In this document: positions 35,853 through 45,852 of the stretch, one piece after another
Layout of the letters: each line of letters opens with the position of its first letter
Position numbering within the stretch: the first letter of the stretch is position 1
Source: an uncultured Prolixibacteraceae bacterium
GTDB taxonomy: Bacteria > Bacteroidota > Bacteroidia > Bacteroidales > Prolixibacteraceae
Length of the DNA: 64,000 bases
Assembly: GCA_937915865.1 (NCBI GenBank)
Contig: CALGIG010000052.1
Span: forward strand, 82,679-146,678
Direction: 5' to 3'
Notes under the pieces: model-generated
Seen by the model: only the letters and a program-made list of their open reading frames with translations
Told to the model about the DNA's origin: nothing
Databases searched by the model: none
Program-made: the position numbers and the translations under genes

Positions 35853-38315
35853 TTATCTTGTTTGAACGGTTATTTCTGTTCCGGCTAATCCAGACGATTC
35901 GGCTTTCAATTTTATTTCTCCCGATGTTCCTGCTGGACGTAAAATAACCAAACCGCGGCCTTTAAAACTGGTTACTTGTGGCGTTCGGAAACTTTTCATG
36001 TCGGCAGGATTTCCGTTTTCAACAGCAGCCAGTTCCCCAGTTCCTTCAACATTAAACTGAATAGGCAGATTGGCGTTTGGTACAAGATTGTCGTTTTCGT
36101 CAACCACTTCAACTGTTACATACACGAGGTCGTTACGGCTGGCTTTCAATTCCGAACGGTCAGCTATAAGTTTAATTTTAGCCGGTTTGCCAGTTGTTTT
36201 CAGAATTTTTGTTTCCACATCTTTACCATCTTTCAGCGCAATAGCTTTCAGCTCACCTGCTTCGAACGGAACTTCAAATGTGGCGGTCAGTTTGGTCTCA
36301 GGTGAAACCTGTTTGGTGCCAATCACTTTTCCATTCAGTTCGAGGCGCACTTCAGGATAGTTGGAATAGATGTTTACTTGTAATTTTTGGCCTTCGCTTC
36401 CCGACCAGTTCCAGCTTTGCTGTTCGTCGGGCCAACCCCACATGCTTACCACTTCTTTCATTCCGGCAGGAATGGGGGAGTGTACGGCCATTTCGAGGTT
36501 ACTTACTTTCCATACTACATCGCGGTAGTACGATTGTGGTTTTTTGAATCCGCAAATATCGATGTCTCCGCAGTAGGCATTGTACCAGGGCCAGTTCATC
36601 GAAAAAGTATCTTTCGTATCTTTTTTAACTGACGAGTGTCCAATTCCCGATTCGCCCAGGTAATCCATGGCTGTCCATACAAAATCGCCAATGATGTATG
36701 GATGTTTTTCAACCATTTGCCAGTTTTCGAAAGCTTCACGCGGAAACGATTCGGTTCCCATCATAAGGCGTTCAGGTGCAATTTTGTGGTCGTTTTCGTA
36801 TTCGCGCCATTGGTAGTTGTATCCGCCAACATCGAGTTGGGCGAACGCAGGAACTGTTGATTCCCATTTGTAGCCCGGATGATCCCAGAAGAAGCAAATG
36901 GCTTCGGTGATCGGACGTGTATCGTCAATTTTTTTAATGATAGCGCTTAGTTTTTTCATGATTTCAAGGCCTGATGGATCGACCCGCTCGTTGATTTCGT
37001 TCCCAATACTCCAGAAAACGACCGAAGGATGGTTACGGTCGCGCAAAATCATGGCTTCCAGATCGCGTTGATGCCATTGATCAAAATACAGGTTGTAATC
37101 GTCTGGGTTTTTAGGACGTTGCCATTGGTCGAAAGCTTCATCAATAACCAAAATGCCAAGCCGGTCGCAGGCATCCAAAAATTGTCGTGAAGGTGGGTTG
37201 TGGCTGGTACGAATGGCATTGAACCCGAATTTCTTCATCAGTTCAACACGGCGTTCTTCAGCGCGGTCGATGGTAGCCGAGCCCAGCGGACCATTGTCGT
37301 GGTGCATACAGCCGCCTTTCAATTCAATCGGTTCGCCATTCAGCAAAAAGCCTTTGTCGGCGCTGTAGGCAATCGATCGAATACCAAATGTGGTGGTTTG
37401 TTGATCGACGATTTTGCCATTAAACGAAACCTCGGTAATTGCCTGGTACAAAGCTGGTGAATCAAGTGTCCAAAGCGTTGGATTTTTTAACTCGAAAATT
37501 TGTTCGGCGACAACTTTTTCGCCAGAAAACGGATTGATGGTTGTTTCCGCTTCAACTTTCTTAGGATTATTTGGACCAATCAAATGGGTTGTAATCACTA
37601 ATTTACCCGGTTCTTTGGTTTCGTTGGCCAGGTCAATTTTTATTTTGACTTTTGCTTTTTCTTTAGTCACTTCGGGAGTGCTCACCGAAATTCCCCAAAT
37701 TGGAATATACACTTTATCCGTAACAACCAAATCAACATGCCGGTAAATCCCCGAACCACTGTACCATCGGCTGTTTTTCCCAATGTTACTAACTTTTACG
37801 GCGAGCGTGTTTTTTTCGCCAACGGGATTTAGTTGAGAAGTAAGGTCGTAGTAAAATGGCGTGTATCCATACGGATGAACTCCAAGCGACTGGCCATTAA
37901 TCCACACTTCGGAATTCATATAAACACCGTCGAACAGAATTTGTACCTTTTTGCCTTCCATCGATTTATCAGTAGCAAAGGTTTTGCGGTACCAGCCAAT
38001 TCCACCAACTACGTGGCCGGTTGCCACTTTCCCCTGGCTGTCTTCAGAGAATGGGCCAATTTGATTCTTGCCGGTTACCAGAGCCACATCTTCTATGCTC
38101 CAATCGTGCGGCAGGTCGAGTGTCCTCCATTTCGAGTCATCAAACGATTCCATCTCGGCTTCAGAAACATTGCCCAAATGAAATTTCCAGCCGGAATCGA
38201 AACTTTGGGTGCGAGTGAAGTAGCCGGCTTTTGGCCTTACGCACGAAACGGATAAAAGAACCACTAAAAAGGTCCAAAGTGAAATCTTTTTACATGTTAA
38301 TAATTTGGCATTCAT
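35853..38315 (-). CDS. GH2-family beta-glycosidase lipoprotein, PUL 3
   Basis: This is an 820-residue enzyme with a lipoprotein signal (VVLLSVSC). An N-terminal sugar-binding domain (DLPHDWSIED, WYRKTFATD) and an immunoglobulin-like domain precede the GH2 barrel. In the barrel I see RTSHNPPSRQFLDACDRLGI, the acid/base Glu440 in WSIGNEINER and the nucleophile Glu522 in MMGTESFPRE. C-terminal beta domains follow from about residue 640. The subfamily could be beta-galactosidase, beta-glucuronidase or a related activity. Given GH105, GH43 and esterases beside it, beta-galactosidase or beta-glucuronidase is most plausible. Confidence 0.92.
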   Translation of the reverse strand: MNAKLLTCKKISLWTFLVVLLSVSCVRPKAGYFTRTQSFDSGWKFHLGNVSEAEMESFDDSKWRTLDLPHDWSIEDVALVTGKNQIGPFSEDSQGKVATGHVVGGIGWYRKTFATDKSMEGKKVQILFDGVYMNSEVWINGQSLGVHPYGYTPFYYDLTSQLNPVGEKNTLAVKVSNIGKNSRWYSGSGIYRHVDLVVTDKVYIPIWGISVSTPEVTKEKAKVKIKIDLANETKEPGKLVITTHLIGPNNPKKVEAETTINPFSGEKVVAEQIFELKNPTLWTLDSPALYQAITEVSFNGKIVDQQTTTFGIRSIAYSADKGFLLNGEPIELKGGCMHHDNGPLGSATIDRAEERRVELMKKFGFNAIRTSHNPPSRQFLDACDRLGILVIDEAFDQWQRPKNPDDYNLYFDQWHQRDLEAMILRDRNHPSVVFWSIGNEINERVDPSGLEIMKKLSAIIKKIDDTRPITEAICFFWDHPGYKWESTVPAFAQLDVGGYNYQWREYENDHKIAPERLMMGTESFPREAFENWQMVEKHPYIIGDFVWTAMDYLGESGIGHSSVKKDTKDTFSMNWPWYNAYCGDIDICGFKKPQSYYRDVVWKVSNLEMAVHSPIPAGMKEVVSMWGWPDEQQSWNWSGSEGQKLQVNIYSNYPEVRLELNGKVIGTKQVSPETKLTATFEVPFEAGELKAIALKDGKDVETKILKTTGKPAKIKLIADRSELKASRNDLVYVTVEVVDENDNLVPNANLPIQFNVEGTGELAAVENGNPADMKSFRTPQVTSFKGRGLVILRPAGTSGEIKLKAESSGLAGTEITVQTR

Positions 38316-38334
38316 AGTTATAAAGTTAGGTGAT

Positions 38335-39738
38335 TCATTTTATTGGTTTGAAAAGTTTTGTTTTAAACATTTCCTGAAGGTTTTGGGGCAGTTCGTTGTC
38401 GTTTTTGGGTAGCTTGATTTCTGGATCAGTAAGCTTTGCCCTTTTATCTTCAGGAAAAAGCAGCGCTGTTTTGTTGGTTGCCCAAGCCTGGTTTTCGGTA
38501 AAAGTAGCTCCTGAATATTTACCGTTTATATACGATTTCGGGTTCTCTGTTAAAATAAAGGTATTGTTCCTGAAAACAAAATTCGGATATTCTCCAGGTT
38601 CAAAACTGATGGCGTGTCCGTAGCAATTGACGGTTATATTCTCGTATATCTGGCAATCGGAAATTGGCTCAGGTTTCCCGCTGGAAATCCACATCAGGAA
38701 ACCAGCCTGCCCATTTTTACTGCCATCGTTGTAACTGATGTTGTTTCTCACAACGTTATTTTTCCAAATTGTGGCGCCATAATACTGGAATAAACCATAT
38801 CCGGCACCTTCGTTGTTAGCCGAAAGGTTATATTGTACTATTGAGTTGGTTATTCCGCCATCGAGGTCGAATCCCCCGCCATCCTTACCTTTTGCCGATG
38901 TTTTGTTGTTGTGCGAGTAGCAATATTGAATAGTAATACTATCGCTTTGATAGGCCCAAATGCCAACCGGCCCGTTGCCTTCGCGGGGCATATCCCAGCC
39001 ATTGTTCATGGCCTCGCAATATTCAATCAGGCCTTTGGTTACTCCGCCAATCAAAATTCCGTTCCCTGAATGGTTATTTTTTACCACCGGACAGCCGGGA
39101 TTATTTTCGGCCACACAATGTGCTATGTAAACGTTGCGGAACGATTTTCCCCAGGAGCCTTCAAGTCCTCCGGCATCCTGACCGTCGGATTCGACATTGA
39201 TCCCTGAAAAACCGTTATCGTTAGCATAAACATTGGTTATTCGCAGGTTTTTGCCACCCACGGCTTTAATTCCCGACCATAAAAACCCGCTGGCTTCAAT
39301 GCTATCAACCAAACAATCTTGTGTTTTTCTGAGTTCAATCCCATTTCCTTGATTGCCTTTTAAACGGCTGGTTCCTGCAACTTTTAAATTTTTAACCTGA
39401 AGCCAGGAGCAGCTGTCTGCTTTTAGTGCTGTTCCGTTTTCAGCGTCAATAATTGCCCTGCCATTTCCGTATGACGAAAGCTTTATTGGGTTTTCCTTGG
39501 TTCCTGAAATGTTTTTGAAATGCAGATTTCCAGAAAATGTTTGTCCACCGGCAAAATAAACTGAGTTTCCGGCCTTAATTTTCAGCTGGTTAACCCGATC
39601 GATGGTTTTAAAAGGTTTTTGGGCTGTTCCGGGATTACTATCGTTGCCCGATTGCGAATTAACGTAATACGATGAGATTGGAGTGGTGCAATTCGTCAGT
39701 AAAAATAGAAAAGCAATGATGAATAAAAGCGGTTTCAT
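38335..39738 (-). CDS. Right-handed parallel beta-helix lipoprotein, PUL 3
   Basis: This 467-residue protein has a lipoprotein signal (FLLTNC). It has the beta-helix coil pattern with repeating N, G and V: YYVNSQSGNDSNPGT, IDAENGTALKADSCSWLQVK, YANDNGFSGINVE, YSHNNKTSAKGKDGGGFD and NNISYND. The ASG/NDS start and the PFKTIDRVNQ segment fit pectate-lyase-like or NosD-type folds. I could not identify the Ca/Arg lyase residues or GH28 Asp triad, so the activity is unassigned. It is co-transcribed with GH2. Confidence 0.78.
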   Translation of the reverse strand: MKPLLFIIAFLFLLTNCTTPISSYYVNSQSGNDSNPGTAQKPFKTIDRVNQLKIKAGNSVYFAGGQTFSGNLHFKNISGTKENPIKLSSYGNGRAIIDAENGTALKADSCSWLQVKNLKVAGTSRLKGNQGNGIELRKTQDCLVDSIEASGFLWSGIKAVGGKNLRITNVYANDNGFSGINVESDGQDAGGLEGSWGKSFRNVYIAHCVAENNPGCPVVKNNHSGNGILIGGVTKGLIEYCEAMNNGWDMPREGNGPVGIWAYQSDSITIQYCYSHNNKTSAKGKDGGGFDLDGGITNSIVQYNLSANNEGAGYGLFQYYGATIWKNNVVRNNISYNDGSKNGQAGFLMWISSGKPEPISDCQIYENITVNCYGHAISFEPGEYPNFVFRNNTFILTENPKSYINGKYSGATFTENQAWATNKTALLFPEDKRAKLTDPEIKLPKNDNELPQNLQEMFKTKLFKPIK

Positions 39739-39754
39739 GAGATTCCGTTTGGTG

Positions 39755-40645
39755 TTATTTGATAAACCCCTGAGCTTTTAGAAAATCAGTCATTCGCTGA
39801 ATAGTAGGCAAAAAATTGGGATTGTTCACAGGCCAGTCGCACGAATGATCGGCGTCTTTCACCGGAATCAGTTCGCACGTGTTTCCAGCTTCTTTCATCA
39901 AACGGGTAAACTTTTCAGCTACCTCAAAAGACGTGGTCCTGTCTGCAGTTCCATTCGATAGAATAGTTGGCGGCCATCCTTTTTTGACATGCAGAATTGG
40001 CGAAAACTCGGGGTGAGCCTCGAAGAATTCCTTACCAAAACCTTCACCTAAAACAGGGTTGTGCATTACAATTGCATTGGGTTTCGAACTGATTCTAAGG
40101 TTTTCGCCTGGAGTGTCGCCGCCATCGAGAAAGGTAGTTGCAGCCAAATGTCCGCCAGCCGAGCCTCCTGCAGCAATGATTTTATTCGGATCGATGCCCA
40201 ATTCTTTGGCATGTTCGCGAACGTACCGGATGGCTGATTTGGCATCCTGAATACATTCGATAGGCGTGGTTCCGTGCCGCGATTTTACACGGTAATCCGC
40301 TTCAATCCCGATAATTCCATGATCGCGAAACCAGGCTGGATTGGGAATTTGACCGTAAACATCGCCATTAACCCAACCTCCACCGGTAAAATAAACAATG
40401 GCCGGCAATGCTTTTCCTGATTTTACTTGTGGCCGTAAAATGTAGAGGTACATGTTTTCCTGTGGTGTTTTTTTGTACAGCACTTTTTCAGCTAAAGCAG
40501 CAAGGTGGTGTCCGGAGAGTTTGTAGCTTTCTTTAACTTCGGATAATGAAGTTGCCGAATCGGGCTTAGCTATGCTGAACGAATTTCCGGCGAAAATTGT
40601 TGTAGCGGAAAAAGAAATCAGTAGAATGAAGAAAAGTTGTTTCAT
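39755..40645 (-). CDS. Alpha/beta-hydrolase carbohydrate esterase (BD-FAE-like), PUL 3
   Basis: This is a 296-residue secreted hydrolase with the oxyanion motif YFTGGGWVNGD, the nucleophile elbow GGSAGG (Ser162), an Asp in NGTADRTTSFE and the His in VKDADHSCDWP. It belongs to the esterase/lipase branch that includes acetyl- and feruloyl-type carbohydrate esterases. It may remove ester groups before the glycosidases act. A long inverted repeat lies just upstream (40671-40737). Confidence 0.85.
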   Translation of the reverse strand: MKQLFFILLISFSATTIFAGNSFSIAKPDSATSLSEVKESYKLSGHHLAALAEKVLYKKTPQENMYLYILRPQVKSGKALPAIVYFTGGGWVNGDVYGQIPNPAWFRDHGIIGIEADYRVKSRHGTTPIECIQDAKSAIRYVREHAKELGIDPNKIIAAGGSAGGHLAATTFLDGGDTPGENLRISSKPNAIVMHNPVLGEGFGKEFFEAHPEFSPILHVKKGWPPTILSNGTADRTTSFEVAEKFTRLMKEAGNTCELIPVKDADHSCDWPVNNPNFLPTIQRMTDFLKAQGFIK

Positions 40646-40670
40646 TATTATTCAGATAAAATTCAAATTG

Positions 40671-40737
40671 AACCACATAGACACATAGAACATAATAGAA
40701 AATTCAAAAACTATGTGTTCTATGTGTCTATGTGGTT
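40671..40737. repeat. Long hairpin, 21-bp perfect stem
   Basis: AACCACATAGACACATAGAAC (40671-40691) pairs perfectly with the complement at 40717-40737. The arms carry an ACATAGA sub-repeat. Located between the SASA esterase stop and the alpha/beta-esterase start, with AT-rich sides; probably a terminator or a dispersed palindrome. A degenerate relative lies at 60329-60430. Confidence 0.8.
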
Positions 40738-40754
40738 TTCTTTCTAAGGTGAAA

Positions 40755-42143
40755 TTACCATTTATCAGTGCGGAAAGGAGCCAGTGGCAAACCTTCGTTA
40801 CTGAAAACATCGGGCATAATGGCATCGTCGAAGCAAAAACGCACAGCGACCGGATTCTTAACCAGTTTAGATGAAAGCACTACTGTTGATCCTTCAATTT
40901 TGGCAGTAGCTTGTACAAATTTCTGATCATCAGCGGCGATCATGAATTTTTCAGGAGTTTTGCCTGTGCATTTCAAGCCGGTCAAAACGTCGTTAAAACT
41001 CAGGCGTATTTTGCCTTTTTCAACCTGCATCGATTTAAACGAAGGAGATTTGTAAGCGCCAACGTTCTGTTTGTAAGTTTCGGCTAAAGCATAATTTGCC
41101 AGTCGTTTACCCACATTCAGCTTGTCTTTTGGGTGAATATCCTTGATGTTATCAACCAAATCTGTGATGACAACCATTCCGGTATTCGGAACTGTTTTTG
41201 TCACAATTTCTTCCTGCTCGCGGATGTATTCAGAGGTTCCTTTGTCTCCATACGTGTAAGGTGCAATCTGAACCAGGTAAAACGGGAAATCCTTTTTGAA
41301 ATCGGAGCGCCAGTTTTCAATCAATGTTTGCATGAGTTTGGCGTATATCTGGTGGTTGCCAACATTGGATTCACCTTGATACCAAATAGCACCAGCAATT
41401 CCATAAGGAACTACAGGGAAAATCATCGAGTTGTATAAAATGCCTGGATTGCCTGGCCACCAGTCGAATTTATCGGAGTATTTGGCTTTGTCGAGTTCAG
41501 GATTTTTTTCGATACGGCTTTTTTCAATCCATACTTCAGCAGGTGTTCCGCCCCATGCCGAAACGATGATACCCACCAGAACATTGAGCTTTTGCTGAAT
41601 TTCGCGTGCAAAGAAATAACCTACAGCGCTGGTTGCACGCATGGTTTCCGGCGTACATAAAGTCCATGTGGCATTGCAGGTTTGCTGTGGATATTCAGCG
41701 CCAATTTTTTGAATGTGGAAAATGCGGATGTTCGGATTATTGGCTTTTGCAGCCTCTTCTTCGCCATTAATAAGTTTCCAGTTTACCGACATTTCCATGT
41801 TCGACTGACCACTGCACAGCCATACTTCGCCCAACATCACATTGTTCAAAATTATACCTTGGTCGCCAATTATTTTTATTGAGTAAGGACCACCGGCGCC
41901 AATGGTTTTTATCGAAGTTTTCCATGCTGAAGTGTTGTCTGATTTTACTTTTACGGTGTCTTTGGGGCTCCAGCTTGCAACAATTTTAACTTTTTCACCT
42001 GGATTTGACCAGCCCCAGATAGCCACATCAGAGTTTTGTTGAAGTACCATATTGTCAGAAAATACCGATGGAAGAATGATTTTCGCAAAAAGAAGTGGTG
42101 TGATTGCGAATAGGGTTAACAATGTCAGAAGAATTTTTTTCAT
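40755..42143 (-). CDS. SASA-family sialate/carbohydrate O-acetylesterase, PUL 3
   Basis: This is a 462-residue secreted esterase (signal peptide about residues 1-20). It carries the SGNH-like block CSGQSNMEMSVN with Ser114, the AIWYQGESNVGNHQIYAKLM segment, and a later GMVVITDLVDNIKDIHPKDK with the catalytic Asp and His. Such enzymes remove O-acetyl groups from sialic acid or plant glycans; in a pectin-type PUL, deacetylation of rhamnogalacturonan or xylan side chains is likelier than sialic acid. It is 63 bases downstream of GH43. Confidence 0.87.
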   Translation of the reverse strand: MKKILLTLLTLFAITPLLFAKIILPSVFSDNMVLQQNSDVAIWGWSNPGEKVKIVASWSPKDTVKVKSDNTSAWKTSIKTIGAGGPYSIKIIGDQGIILNNVMLGEVWLCSGQSNMEMSVNWKLINGEEEAAKANNPNIRIFHIQKIGAEYPQQTCNATWTLCTPETMRATSAVGYFFAREIQQKLNVLVGIIVSAWGGTPAEVWIEKSRIEKNPELDKAKYSDKFDWWPGNPGILYNSMIFPVVPYGIAGAIWYQGESNVGNHQIYAKLMQTLIENWRSDFKKDFPFYLVQIAPYTYGDKGTSEYIREQEEIVTKTVPNTGMVVITDLVDNIKDIHPKDKLNVGKRLANYALAETYKQNVGAYKSPSFKSMQVEKGKIRLSFNDVLTGLKCTGKTPEKFMIAADDQKFVQATAKIEGSTVVLSSKLVKNPVAVRFCFDDAIMPDVFSNEGLPLAPFRTDKW

Positions 42144-42206
42144 GAGTATGTTTTTTAGTTTTTTGCTATTTTAATGAAACTGCCACTGGAGACCGAACAC
42201 TCTGTT

Positions 42207-43328
42207 CTAAAGACTCCACTTATCCTTCCAGTATAATTTTGGGGCATCATTTTCGAACTTGATGGGCAACCAAATGTAACGCCCGTCAATTGGGTTATCC
42301 GGAGTCCAGCGGTCGCCCATGAAGATGTAGCTGTCTTCTTTGCCTTCAACTTTCAGAACATAAGTGCTTTGCGAATGAAAGGTTAATTCAGAATCCTGAC
42401 CTATAGCCGGATTCCCGAGTTCTTTCCATTCTCCAAAAATTTGGTCGGCAACGGCAGAACGGGCAGCATTTGGGTTCCAACCGGTGCAGTCGGAAGCGAT
42501 GATGTAGTATTTTCCGGCGCGTTTAAACAGGGTTGCGCCTTCCATATACCGGCCAATAAATACCCGGAAATATTTGCCGGAATAGGAGAGATAATCGTTG
42601 GTAAGTTTTGAGATATGCAAAGTGCTGTTTTCTTCGGAAGAATAAATATGGTAGGCTGTTCCATCGTCATCGACAAACAAGTTCATGTCGCGTGACATTT
42701 GTCCTCCACTGAAATCGCGACCAAGTAAATTAACCGAATCAACTGGTGCAGGTAAGCAACCTTTCCCGCCGCAATACGAGTCTTTTACATCAGGCGAAAC
42801 AGGTTTTTTGTGGCAGGGTTGCACATTTACAGGCCAATAGCTGGCATTGGGCCGAAAGCTTTTCAGAAAAGTAAATGGCCCGGTTGGCTTATCGCCAACA
42901 GCTACACCACTTCTGGCAGCATAATACCCTTTGCCTTTCAATTCAAGGTGAAACCACATCACAAATTTTTTGGTTTTGACATTGTAAATCACTTTGGGGC
43001 GTTCAAGGGTACAACCTTTTGTAATATCGCTGTTCGGGTCCTCATCAACCTTTAATGCGATTCCTTCGTCTTTCCAGTTGTACAAATCTTTCGACGAATA
43101 GCAGCCTACACCAACCTGTGCCGAGTTTCCAATTTTACCAGCAATCTTGTGTTCGCCGTACCAGTAGTAAACCCCTTTGTAATAAAGAATTCCGCCACCG
43201 TGGGCATTAATGTGTTTCCCATTATTATCGTTCCAAATTTCACCAGGAAAGAATTGCTTTGCTGTTTGGGCAAAAACAGAAACAAAGCTTAGGGTGAGGA
43301 TAGATAAAGTGATAGTTTTAAATAGCAT
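42207..43328 (-). CDS. GH43-family exo-glycosidase (subfamily 24/34-like), PUL 3
   Basis: This is a 373-residue secreted five-bladed beta-propeller. It begins NDNNGKHINAHGGGILYYKG and then YYWYGEHKIAGK, followed by YSSKDLYNWKDEGIAL, LERPKVIYN, SRDMNLFVDDDGTAYHIYSS and EGATLFKRAGKYYIIASDCTGWNPN. The INAHGGG and GEHK starts are typical of GH43 subfamilies acting on arabinogalactan-like chains (beta-galactosidase or alpha-L-arabinofuranosidase). A Cys-bearing insert (QPCHKK...SYCGGKGCLPAP) sits near residues 170-195. Exact linkage unknown. Confidence 0.88.
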   Translation of the reverse strand: MLFKTITLSILTLSFVSVFAQTAKQFFPGEIWNDNNGKHINAHGGGILYYKGVYYWYGEHKIAGKIGNSAQVGVGCYSSKDLYNWKDEGIALKVDEDPNSDITKGCTLERPKVIYNVKTKKFVMWFHLELKGKGYYAARSGVAVGDKPTGPFTFLKSFRPNASYWPVNVQPCHKKPVSPDVKDSYCGGKGCLPAPVDSVNLLGRDFSGGQMSRDMNLFVDDDGTAYHIYSSEENSTLHISKLTNDYLSYSGKYFRVFIGRYMEGATLFKRAGKYYIIASDCTGWNPNAARSAVADQIFGEWKELGNPAIGQDSELTFHSQSTYVLKVEGKEDSYIFMGDRWTPDNPIDGRYIWLPIKFENDAPKLYWKDKWSL

Positions 43329-43380
43329 AGATCGGTTTAGTTTTCTTTCATTTGTTTGGTAAAGTTAAACGCTTGAAATA

Positions 43381-43428
43381 AAAAGACAAGCTAAAAAGTA
43401 TCATTTTGACACTTTTAGCTTGTCTTTT
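43381..43428. terminator. Hairpin between GH43 and TlpA-like genes
   Basis: AAAAGACAAGCTAAAAAGT and ACTTTTAGCTTGTCTTTT pair over 18 positions with one bulged A. A and T runs flank both sides, so it can act as a terminator for the TlpA-like gene on the minus strand. Confidence 0.85.
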
Positions 43429-43468
43429 CCTGGAATGTTTAATCAAACCCTTATTTTTCCAAACTAAG

Positions 43469-44923
43469 CTAAAGCTTTTTTTTTGTCATCTTATCGTAGT
43501 GCTTTAAGAAGTTCTCAATTTGCATTGGCTCAATTTTTTTAGCTATAATTTTTTTGTCTTTATCAAGTACAAAAATGGCCGGAGTGATTTTTATGTCATA
43601 AATCTTCTTGTATGTAAAGTCGTAAGGGTTCCAAACGTTCATCCAATCGTATAATCCATGCTCGTTTACAAAACTGATCCATTTCTTTTTGCCTTCCACA
43701 CCACCTAACATGTGCACAGCCAAAACTTTAATATCCATATCTTTATTTTTCTTGTAGATATCATAAAGTTCAGGGATTTGTTTTTGGCAATGGTGACAGT
43801 CACTTTCCCAAAAGACAAGGATAGTGTATTTTGAATTGATTTGCGATAGTTTGATGAAACTACCTATATGAGGATTATTTCGGGCAACTGAGTCGGTTGT
43901 TGCTACCTGAAAATGGTCAGACGGGACCCAAAGCATCTGAATGTCAGGAGCAGTTTTCCCAATTAGCAGAGGTTTTAGCTTTTCGACCGTTTCTCTGGTT
44001 TTCCGAATAAATGCTGTATCCTCGAAAGTGGCCTTGGGCAGGTACCATTTTTCGGCTATATGAACGTAAACAGCATCAAATCCCATAATTTGGCTTGTTG
44101 CAGCATAATTAAATAAAGTAACCAACATGAACCTGAAAAGTTCCTTATCACTTTCGGCAATGTTTAGGAGTTTGTCAATTTCCATGTTTATAGTATCAGG
44201 AATCTGCGGAATAACCTTGTCGAGATAGGCTTTTATTTTTTCATTGTAAATTGGAGTTCGAAGTAACCTTACATCTTTTAAATTCAGGTTGTCGAAGTAA
44301 TGTGAGCGGTAATACCTGGCCTGGAAAAGAGAATCGAGTATTTTCCCATTTACATCTTTAGGTGGATCGGGTACAGTAATTTCCTGAAGGGCTTTAAAGA
44401 ATACACCTACTAGGTTCCCTTTCTGATCTTCAATCAGCTTATTTATTGCTAATTTTAATTCTTTTGAAAATTGTTGTTCTTCTTCTTTCGTATCCTTTTT
44501 CTTTTCTTTCAGAGCCTTCAACTCTTCTTGTTTATGGGTAATAAACCTTCGGTATTCCAACGCCGCTGTATTTTCAGGTGAATTCGAAAATTTAAGATGA
44601 TCAAAAAGCTCAAGTGTATCAGTCTCAATTGAAAAATTCTGATTTTCAGTCAGAAAGAAATCGAACATTTTTTTTGCTGGAGTGAATATAAAATAAATTC
44701 CTTCAGGAAATTGTTTGTCGCCTTTAAATACACCAAACCCCGAATTATCGAGTTTCAATGTGTCGTCAGGGAAAAGTTTATCAGCAAAACGATGTCCCAG
44801 GATAATATCTTTGTTGGCCAGGTTATTAATCCTGACTTTTAGTTCATAACCTTTTGCATCGGCCTTTTTAGCGGTAATAAACGTCAGAATCAGGACGAAA
44901 ATAAAAATTAAACTCCTGATCAT
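43469..44923 (-). CDS. TlpA-like thiol-disulfide oxidoreductase with DUF4369/DUF5106-like N-terminus
   Basis: This is a 484-residue secreted protein. After the signal peptide comes an N-terminal beta domain (about 28-110), a charged coiled-coil stretch (about 128-165) and helices typical of DUF5106. The C-terminal thioredoxin domain starts near 322 with the active site FWESDCHHCQKQIP (Cys376 and Cys379) and the cis-Pro in ITPAIFVLDK. Such TlpA proteins are common in Bacteroidota PULs and probably keep secreted enzymes reduced; the GH43 and GH105 enzymes nearby contain several Cys. It follows an esterase gene by 7 bases. Confidence 0.87.
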   Translation of the reverse strand: MIRSLIFIFVLILTFITAKKADAKGYELKVRINNLANKDIILGHRFADKLFPDDTLKLDNSGFGVFKGDKQFPEGIYFIFTPAKKMFDFFLTENQNFSIETDTLELFDHLKFSNSPENTAALEYRRFITHKQEELKALKEKKKDTKEEEQQFSKELKLAINKLIEDQKGNLVGVFFKALQEITVPDPPKDVNGKILDSLFQARYYRSHYFDNLNLKDVRLLRTPIYNEKIKAYLDKVIPQIPDTINMEIDKLLNIAESDKELFRFMLVTLFNYAATSQIMGFDAVYVHIAEKWYLPKATFEDTAFIRKTRETVEKLKPLLIGKTAPDIQMLWVPSDHFQVATTDSVARNNPHIGSFIKLSQINSKYTILVFWESDCHHCQKQIPELYDIYKKNKDMDIKVLAVHMLGGVEGKKKWISFVNEHGLYDWMNVWNPYDFTYKKIYDIKITPAIFVLDKDKKIIAKKIEPMQIENFLKHYDKMTKKKL

Positions 44924-44930
44924 AATGGAT

Positions 44931-45746
44931 TTATTTATTGCTGTTAAAATAGTTACTCATAAAAAGCATCTGGAATTTCACAGCATTGGTCCAATACGGC
45001 CAGGTGTGCCCTCCGGGGCGCGTAATATAGTCATGAGGAATATTCCTATACAATAACTGTTGGTGAAGGTTCTCATTCACTTTAAAGAAGAAATCATCGG
45101 TTCCGCAATCGATAATTATAGCCAGGGAGTTTGGTGTAAGTAAATTAAGCAGATTAATTACAGTGTTCTTTTCCCATCGTTCGGGTTGTTCTGCATAAGT
45201 TCCCAATCGTTTGGCCATATCCCAGTTATTTGGGAATGGGCGAATATCAACACCTCCACTCATGCTTCCGGCAGCTCCAAATATATCTTGGTGTTTAATG
45301 CCTAAATAGAGGCCACCATGTCCTCCCATGCTTAATCCGGTGATACCTCGCCCTTTACGGTCTTTAATGGTTTTATATTTCGAGTCGATGGCTTTCACAA
45401 GTTCCGACGAAACAAAGGTTTCGTATTGCGATTTGGGGTCAACCGGACTATCCCAGTACCAGCTACTAAAACCGCCGTCGGGACAAACAATAATCAGGTT
45501 ATGAATATCGGCAGCTTTTTCAACCCCTTTTGCTTTATTAACCCAGTCGAGGTGATTGCCACTATAGCCATGCAACAAATAAACAACCGGTAATTCTTTA
45601 GCCGAAGCATACGAATCAGGAGTGATTGTAACAACTTTGATGTTTTTTTGCATAGCAGCGCTGTATACCTGGATGGTATCAACAATGGCTGCCTGAGATG
45701 AAATTGAGGCCCAAATAAAAAGAATTATTGGAAAAATACGTTTCAT
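44931..45746 (-). CDS. Esterase-D/feruloyl-esterase-like alpha/beta hydrolase, PUL 3
   Basis: This is a 271-residue secreted hydrolase with VVYLLHGYSGNHLDW, the nucleophile elbow GLSMGG (Ser139), VCPDGGFSSWYWDSP, an Asp in DCGTDDFFF and a His in RPGGHTWPYW. The family includes carbohydrate esterase family 1 enzymes that release acetyl, feruloyl or similar groups from glycans. Signal peptide about residues 1-19. The start is 107 bases from the acyltransferase stop. Confidence 0.88.
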   Translation of the reverse strand: MKRIFPIILFIWASISSQAAIVDTIQVYSAAMQKNIKVVTITPDSYASAKELPVVYLLHGYSGNHLDWVNKAKGVEKAADIHNLIIVCPDGGFSSWYWDSPVDPKSQYETFVSSELVKAIDSKYKTIKDRKGRGITGLSMGGHGGLYLGIKHQDIFGAAGSMSGGVDIRPFPNNWDMAKRLGTYAEQPERWEKNTVINLLNLLTPNSLAIIIDCGTDDFFFKVNENLHQQLLYRNIPHDYITRPGGHTWPYWTNAVKFQMLFMSNYFNSNK

Positions 45747-45852
45747 AATTGTCGAAATAGTTTTGTTTATACCGTGTCAAATATACTTCACGATTCAGGA
45801 AAAAACGACAGAATTTTTGTTAAAAAAGACTCGTTGAAATCATATACTACTT

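Noticed and set aside
37153..38255. Several plus-strand frames of 65-140 codons opposite GH2
   Set aside because: All are antisense to an intact GH2 gene with catalytic residues; no motif or promoter supports them.
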